Assembly (NCBI GenBank): GCA_000719105.1
Contig: JODX01000014.1
Coordinates: 124,001 to 188,000, forward strand
DNA from: Streptomyces sclerotialus
GTDB lineage: Bacteria; Actinomycetota; Actinomycetes; Streptomycetales; Streptomycetaceae
Direction of reading: 5' to 3'
DNA length: 64,000 nucleotides
Position numbers and translations under genes: made by a program. The notes under the pieces were generated by a model that was not told the origin of the DNA, ran no database searches, and saw only the letters and a list, made by a program, of their open reading frames with translations. Shown here in pieces: positions 59,574-64,000 of this stretch. Numbering within the stretch: position 1 is the stretch's first letter; each line of letters begins with the position of its first letter.

Positions 59574-60766
59574 CCGACGCGACCGACGCAGGCGAACTCA
59601 GGCGTCGCACCGCCGAGTTGCTGGCCGCGTACCCGCCGGCCACCACGGACCGCCTGGACTTCCTCCGGGCCCGCTTCGACGCGGGACTGGCCTGGGTGCA
59701 CTTCCCGGAGGGCCTCGGCGGCCTCGGCGCCCCGCGCTCCCTCCAGCCCGTCGTGGACGCCGAACTCGCGGCCGCGGGCGCCCCCGACAACGACCCCCGG
59801 CGCATCGGCATCGGCCTCGGCATGGCCGCGCCGACCGTCCTCGAGTACGGCACGGAGGAGCAGAAGCGACGCTTCCTGAGGCCGCTGTGGACGGGCGAGG
59901 AGGTCTGGTGCCAGCTCTTCAGCGAGCCGGGCGCCGGGTCCGACCTGGCCGCGCTCGGCACGCGCGCCGTGCGGGACGGGGACGGCGAGGGGTGGGTCGT
60001 CAACGGGCAGAAGGTGTGGACCTCCAGCGCCCACCTCGCCCGCTGGGCCATCCTCATCGCCCGCACCGACGCGGACGTGCCCAAGCACCGCGGCATCACC
60101 TACTTCGTCTGCGACATGACCGACCCCGGCGTCGAGGTGCGGCCGCTGCGGCAGATCACCGGTGAGGCCGAGTTCAACGAGGTGTTCCTGACCGACGTGC
60201 GGATCCCGGACGCACACCGTCTCGGCGGGATCGGCGACGGCTGGCGGGTCGCGCAGACCACGCTGAACAACGAACGCGTCGCCATCGGCGGCATGCGGCT
60301 GCCCCGCGAGGGCGGCATGATCGGCCCGGTCGCGAAGACCTGGCGCGAGCGTCCCGAGCTGCGCACCCCCGATCTGCACCAGCGGCTGCTGACCCTCTGG
60401 GTCGAGGCCGAGGCCGCCCGCCTCACCGGCGAGCGGCTGCGCCAGCAGCTCGTGGCCGGCCAGCCCGGCCCCGAGGGCGCCGGTATGAAGCTCGGCTTCG
60501 CCCGCCTCAACCAGCAGATCAGCGGCCTGGAGGTGGAACTCCTCGGCGAGGAGGGCCTGCTGTACGACGACTGGACCATGCGCCGCCCCGAGCTGGTCGA
60601 CTTCACCGGCCGGGACGCCGGTTACCGCTATCTGCGCTCCAAGGGCAACAGCATCGAGGGCGGGACCAGCGAGGTCCTGCTGAACATCGTCGCCGAGCGC
60701 GTTCTCGGCCTGCCCTCCGAACCGCGGACCGACAAGGACGTCGCGTGGAAGGACCTGTCCCGATGA
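59570..60766 (+). CDS. Acyl-CoA dehydrogenase, catalytic-type subunit
   Basis: A 398-aa dehydrogenase. FAD/substrate motifs QLFSEPGAGSDLAAL and GQKVWTSSAHLARWAI, TLNNERVAIGG, and NSIEGGTSEVLLNIVAERVLG, which keeps a Glu in the catalytic position. It is coupled to the next gene, a second, shorter dehydrogenase-like subunit. Actinobacteria use such two-gene heterotetramers for sterol or unusual acyl chains. Confidence 0.92.
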   Translation: MTDATDAGELRRRTAELLAAYPPATTDRLDFLRARFDAGLAWVHFPEGLGGLGAPRSLQPVVDAELAAAGAPDNDPRRIGIGLGMAAPTVLEYGTEEQKRRFLRPLWTGEEVWCQLFSEPGAGSDLAALGTRAVRDGDGEGWVVNGQKVWTSSAHLARWAILIARTDADVPKHRGITYFVCDMTDPGVEVRPLRQITGEAEFNEVFLTDVRIPDAHRLGGIGDGWRVAQTTLNNERVAIGGMRLPREGGMIGPVAKTWRERPELRTPDLHQRLLTLWVEAEAARLTGERLRQQLVAGQPGPEGAGMKLGFARLNQQISGLEVELLGEEGLLYDDWTMRRPELVDFTGRDAGYRYLRSKGNSIEGGTSEVLLNIVAERVLGLPSEPRTDKDVAWKDLSR

Positions 60767-61848
60767 GCACGCAGCCGGATCTTCTCTACTCCGAGGACGA
60801 GGTGGCGCTGCGGGCCGCCGTCCGCGACCTCCTCACCGACCACTGCGACGCGCCGGGCGTCATCGCCCGCACCGAGTCCGGCACGCCGCACGACCGGTCG
60901 CTGTGGAAGGCCCTCACCGAGGGCATGGGCCTCGCCGGGCTGCTGGTGCCCGAGGAGCGCGGCGGCCAGGGCGCCACCCACCGGGAGGCCGCCGTCGTCC
61001 TGGAGGAACTGGGCCGGGCCGCCGCCCCCGTGCCCTACCTCACCAGCGCCGTCGTGGCCACCGAGGCACTGTTGGAGTGCGGGAACGACGAGCTGCTCGC
61101 CGAGCTGGCGTCCGGCCGCACGGTCGGTGCCCTCGCCGTCGCGCTGAACGTGGCCCCGGACGGCGCCCACCGGACCGTACGACTGGAGAACGGCGCCCTG
61201 CACGGCGAGTTGACCGGCATCGCGGACGCGGCGGCCGCCGATGTGCTGCTCGTGCCCGCGGACGACGGCGGCCTGTACGCGGTGGCCGCCGACGCCGCCA
61301 CCGTCACACCGCAGGTGTCCCTCGACCTGACCCGGCCGGTGGCGACGGTCGTCCTCGACGGGGCGCCGGGAACGCGGCTGGGCGAGGCCGGACCCGCCGT
61401 ACGACGGGCCCTGCGCGCCGGAGCCGGGCTGCTGGCCTCCGAGCAGCTCGGCCTCGCCGACTGGTGCCTGACCGAGACGGTCCGCTACCTGAAGGAACGC
61501 AAGCAGTTCAACCGGCCCGTCGGCGGCTTCCAGGCGCTCAAGCACCGCCTCGCCCAGCTGTGGCTGGAGGTCGTCAACCTGCGGGCGGCGGCGCGGAACG
61601 CGGCCGACGCCCTCGCGACGGGCAGCGGCGACACCGGCCTGGCCGTCGCCGTCGCCCAGGCCTACGCCGCGCCCGTCGCGGTCCGTGCGGCCGAGGAGGC
61701 CCTCCAGCTGCACGGCGGGATCGGCATGACGTGGGAGCACCCCGTGCACCTGTACCTCAAGCGGGCCAAGGCCGACTCGATCGCGTACGGCACGGCGGGC
61801 CGCCACCGCGCGGCACTGGCCGAACTGGTCGACCTCCAGGCGCCCTGA
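60763..61848 (+). CDS. Acyl-CoA dehydrogenase, partner subunit without catalytic Glu
   Basis: A 361-aa dehydrogenase-like protein. The C-terminal domain keeps RYLKERKQFNRPVGGFQALK and ALQLHGGIGMTWEHPVHLYLKR (ALQLHGGIGMTWEHPVHLY), but the active-site region reads SIAYGTAGRHRAALAEL: the Glu-Gly-Thr becomes Tyr-Gly-Thr, so it cannot be the base. Its central beta domain is shortened. It starts with ATG overlapping the preceding stop. Together with the 398-aa protein it probably forms an obligate heteromer, by analogy with FadE pairs. Confidence 0.9.
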   Translation: MSTQPDLLYSEDEVALRAAVRDLLTDHCDAPGVIARTESGTPHDRSLWKALTEGMGLAGLLVPEERGGQGATHREAAVVLEELGRAAAPVPYLTSAVVATEALLECGNDELLAELASGRTVGALAVALNVAPDGAHRTVRLENGALHGELTGIADAAAADVLLVPADDGGLYAVAADAATVTPQVSLDLTRPVATVVLDGAPGTRLGEAGPAVRRALRAGAGLLASEQLGLADWCLTETVRYLKERKQFNRPVGGFQALKHRLAQLWLEVVNLRAAARNAADALATGSGDTGLAVAVAQAYAAPVAVRAAEEALQLHGGIGMTWEHPVHLYLKRAKADSIAYGTAGRHRAALAELVDLQAP

Positions 61849-61879
61849 CGCACCGGCAGGAGAGCGCGGGAACGACGGA

Positions 61880-61909
61880 GAAAGCCCGTCCCGACTGGGG
61901 CGGGCTTTC
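61880..61909 (+). terminator. Terminator after the acyl-CoA dehydrogenase operon
   Basis: GAAAGCCCGTCCC-GACT-GGGGCGGGCTTTC: a 13-bp stem with one G-U pair and a 4-nt loop, 31 nt after the stop codon. Confidence 0.88.
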
Positions 61910-62053
61910 CCGTGCCCAACCCCGTGCCCGCCGCCCGGACGAAGTGAACCACCGACGTCGGTCCGGCCAACTCCTCGCGCGGCTCTGCTCCCCGCCCACG
62001 AACGGACCGCATACTCGCTGGGGTTCAGTCCGGCACTCCCAGGGAGGCAGAGC

Positions 62054-62914
62054 ATGGCCGTCACCACCCGCCGCAGACTCCTCACCGTAGGCGCCGCCCT
62101 CGCAGGCACCGCCGCCCTGCCCGCCACCGGCGCGTGGGCGGGCGAGAAGAAGCACGGCCCCCGCCCCTTGTGGCGCGCCCACGCGCACAACGACTACGAG
62201 CACCCGCGGCCCCTGTACGACGCGCTCGACCACCGGTTCGGCAGCGTCGAGGCCGACATCTGGCTCGTCGACGGCGAGCTGCTGGTCGCCCATGACGCGG
62301 TCGACCTCGACCCGTCCCGCACGCTCGAGTCCCTCTACCTCGACCCGCTCGCGGCCCGCGTCAGGGCCAACGGCGGTGCCGTGTACCGCGGGCACCGCAA
62401 GCCGCTGCAGCTGCTCGTCGACATCAAGACCGAGGGCTCGTCGACGTACCTGGAGCTGGACCGGCAACTGCGGCGGTACCGGCACCTGTTCACGACGTAC
62501 GACCGCGGCCGCGTCCGCACCGGACCGGTCACCGCCGTCATCTCCGGTCACCGGGCGGCCCGCGCGCCGATGGAGGCGCAGAAGGTGCGGCGTGCCTTCT
62601 ACGACGGCCGGCTGGCCGACCTCGGCGGTCCGGCGCCCGCCTCCCTCATCCCGCTGATCAGCGACAACTGGACCCTCAACTTCACCTGGCTCGGCGCGGG
62701 AGCCTTCCCGGAGGCCGAACGGGCCAAGCTGCACGAGCTGGTGTCGACGGCCCACGCGCGCGGGCAGCGGGTCCGCTTCTGGGCCACGCCCGACCAGCCG
62801 GGCCCGGCCCGCGACGCGCTGTGGGGCGAACTCCTCGCGGCCGGCGTCGACCACCTCAACACGGACGACCTCGCGGGCCTCGAGGCGTTCCTCGACGCAC
62901 ACGAGCGGCACTGA
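62054..62914 (+). CDS. Tat-exported PI-PLC-like phosphodiesterase
   Basis: A 286-aa exported protein. Twin-arginine signal TTRRRLLTVGAALAG with cleavage near GAWA-GE (about residue 30). The mature part is the AIM6/PI-PLC-type TIM barrel: WRAHAHNDYEHPRPLYDAL, VEADIWLVDGELLVAHD and LLVDIKTEGS carry the His/Glu/Asp residues of the active site. Substrate unknown (phosphodiester of a lipid or inositol phosphate). It is preceded by GGGAGG about 8 nt upstream. Confidence 0.9.
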   Translation: MAVTTRRRLLTVGAALAGTAALPATGAWAGEKKHGPRPLWRAHAHNDYEHPRPLYDALDHRFGSVEADIWLVDGELLVAHDAVDLDPSRTLESLYLDPLAARVRANGGAVYRGHRKPLQLLVDIKTEGSSTYLELDRQLRRYRHLFTTYDRGRVRTGPVTAVISGHRAARAPMEAQKVRRAFYDGRLADLGGPAPASLIPLISDNWTLNFTWLGAGAFPEAERAKLHELVSTAHARGQRVRFWATPDQPGPARDALWGELLAAGVDHLNTDDLAGLEAFLDAHERH

Positions 62915-62915
62915 C

Positions 62916-62932
62916 GCGGGACGCCGTCCCGC
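62916..62932 (+). terminator. Short terminator hairpin after the PI-PLC-like gene
   Basis: GCGGGAC-GCC-GTCCCGC, 7-bp stem, directly behind the stop codon. Confidence 0.6.
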
Positions 62933-63066
62933 CACGCCCGGCACCAGGTCCGTACCGGGCGGAACACCACACGTTCGGCGGACAGGTCAGCCGCCCGGAC
63001 GGCCCCTTCGCTACGCCACACTTGCGGCCGAACGCCGCGCAACGGACGTGGCGGAGGAGGTTCACG

Positions 63067-63261
63067 ATGGCCATTTCCATCTCTGTGCTGATGCTGCTGG
63101 TGATCCTGGCGCTGGTCTTCCTGCGCAACGGCGCGCTGAAGCTGTCCCACGCCCTGGTCTGCGTCCTGCTGGGTTTCTACCTGGCGAGCACGAGCATGGC
63201 GCCGACCATCCACGACGGGCTCACGGCGACCACGGACATGGTCAGCAGTCTCAGACCGTGA
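63067..63261 (+). CDS. Small membrane protein
   Basis: A 64-aa protein with two hydrophobic segments, ISVLMLLVILALVFLRNGAL and SHALVCVLLGFYLASTSMA, then a polar tail. It resembles short Streptomyces proteins of unknown role. GGAGGAGG about 7 nt before ATG 63067 supports translation. It stands alone, convergent with the phosphodiester glycosidase gene. Confidence 0.8.
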   Translation: MAISISVLMLLVILALVFLRNGALKLSHALVCVLLGFYLASTSMAPTIHDGLTATTDMVSSLRP

Positions 63262-63315
63262 GCCCGGGCGGGGCGGGGGCCGGGGGTGTGGTGCGGTGGC
63301 GGGGCCAGGGGCGTG

Positions 63316-64000
63316 TCAGCGGCGGGTCACGAACACGCCGATGCCGTTCGGTACGGCGCGTTCGGCGCCGCCGCTGGGGTGGTTGCGCACGGAGACGGCG
63401 GGCGTTCCCGGCCTGCGCGCGACCAGGGTGGACGAGCCGCCGCCGTCCAGGTTCAACGCCTGCCGCGCGCCCAGCCGCCGCATGAGAGCGGCCACTTCGG
63501 CGACGGTGAGGCCGCGGCGGTACTCCGGCGCGCCGTCCAGCGCGACCAGCAGCAGCCGGCGCCCGCCGTCCGCGATGCCCGCGGCGGTCCGTACCGCCGA
63601 GGTCCTGTCGTCGAGCCCGGGAAGGGGCCGGCCCCGGTCGAGGACCGGGAAGCCGCCCACCGCGAACGCGTACGGGGTACGGGACCCGGCGGCCACGAGC
63701 CGGTGCCGTACCTCGACCCGGTCGCCCACCGACAGCTTGCGCAGCCGCCGGGCGCCCTCCTCACGGCCCACCAGGACGCTGGTGCCGGCGGCGACGGGAC
63801 CGCCGCCGGGGGTGTCGGCCGTCGACACCACCCGGCCCCGGGCGACCGTCACCTCATGGGTGTCCCTGCTGCACGGCGCCGACCGGTCGGTGTCCGAGCC
63901 GCAGGTGGCGCGCACCCGGGAGGCGCTGCCCCAGACCGGGGTGAACACGCCGACGGAGCCCTCCGGCAGCGCGTACTGGTTGAGGCCGCCGAGCGGGAGG
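63316..64000 (-). CDS. Phosphodiester glycosidase (NAGPA-like) family protein, N-terminus outside the window
   Basis: The last 228 codons of a gene that runs past the window edge; the frame stays open through 64000 (LNQYALPEGSVGVFTPVWG). The C-terminal NAGPA domain shows LLLVALDGAPEYRRGLTVAE, GARQALNLDGGGSSTLVARR and AVPNGIGVFVTRR, the family hallmarks. Members cleave phosphodiester bonds to sugars in exopolysaccharide or wall polymers and are usually secreted; the signal peptide would lie outside. Function is by family only. Confidence 0.88.
   Translation of the reverse strand, partial: LPLGGLNQYALPEGSVGVFTPVWGSASRVRATCGSDTDRSAPCSRDTHEVTVARGRVVSTADTPGGGPVAAGTSVLVGREEGARRLRKLSVGDRVEVRHRLVAAGSRTPYAFAVGGFPVLDRGRPLPGLDDRTSAVRTAAGIADGGRRLLLVALDGAPEYRRGLTVAEVAALMRRLGARQALNLDGGGSSTLVARRPGTPAVSVRNHPSGGAERAVPNGIGVFVTRR

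Noticed and set aside
1..64000. Prophage, insertion sequence, CRISPR array or integrated plasmid
   Set aside because: No transposase, integrase, phage structural gene, Cas gene or regular repeat-spacer array was seen; gene content is conserved Streptomyces chromosome.

Overview
The window is a stretch of chromosome from a Streptomyces (high-GC actinobacterium). GC is very high, codon third positions are nearly all G or C, one gene carries a rare TTA codon, and marker genes are typical of the genus: a WhiJ/Scr-type XRE-DUF397-ATPase triad, RppA with a CYP158A-type P450, secreted tripeptidyl aminopeptidase Tap, and a c-di-AMP (ydaO) riboswitch in front of an NlpC/P60 gene. From memory, the gene order (purB, bio, ure, tap, rocD, pfkA, rppA, DNA ligase) follows the S. 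coelicolor SCO12xx core region read backwards, so most of the window looks like conserved chromosome rather than an island. No IS element, prophage, CRISPR array, rRNA or tRNA gene was seen.

Layout. 0-11.9 kb: GntR and ROK regulators, an orphan LuxR response regulator, a TTA-containing small gene, a Mug-type DNA glycosylase coupled to purB, an SGNH hydrolase, a tandem pair of CNNM/HlyC-CorC membrane proteins, GNAT, an F420-type oxidoreductase and an ABC ATPase interrupted by a 36-nt palindromic element. 12-18.1 kb: an RHH/Doc-like toxin-antitoxin pair, a methyltransferase and the biotin genes bioB-bioA-bioD with divergent bioF. 18.2-23.3 kb: the WhiJ/Scr-type triad, a membrane protein, the riboswitch-controlled NlpC/P60 hydrolase, a ClpP with an overlapping partner gene, and a solitary Phd antitoxin. 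23.5-28.2 kb: urease ureABCF-GD, split by an intergenic repeat. 28.3-31.8 kb: tap, an epimerase, a PlsC-type acyltransferase.

32.2-35.3 kb is the most unusual part: a small RelE/ParE-like protein, a three-TM protein, and, divergent from it, a protein made of two tandem Phd-like domains fused to a ROK sugar-sensing domain, with a perfect 19-bp palindrome over the intergenic promoter. 35.1-37.8 kb: ornithine aminotransferase, dimethylargininase and an Lrp regulator (arginine/ornithine catabolism). 37.9-42 kb: an operon of LytTR regulator, DUF485 protein, sodium:solute symporter and LytS-type kinase. 42-47.3 kb: a small membrane protein, CtaG-like protein, pfkA, the murT-gatD cell-wall amidation pair and a peptide deformylase.

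47.3-52.2 kb: TetR regulator facing an acyl-CoA dehydrogenase, then the rppA-CYP158A-cupin pigment operon (THN to flaviolin to coupled pigment). 52.4-58.5 kb: a TenA/PqqC-like protein carrying a second in-frame palindromic element, then a four-gene operon (thioredoxin-reductase-like flavoprotein, ATP-dependent DNA ligase, NUDIX hydrolase, aldehyde dehydrogenase) divergent from an XRE-cupin regulator. 58.6-64 kb: a quinone-oxidoreductase/two-subunit acyl-CoA dehydrogenase operon, a Tat-exported PI-PLC-like protein, a small membrane protein and a truncated phosphodiester glycosidase gene at the edge. Several promoters sit 6-7 bp in front of the start codon, pointing to leaderless mRNAs.
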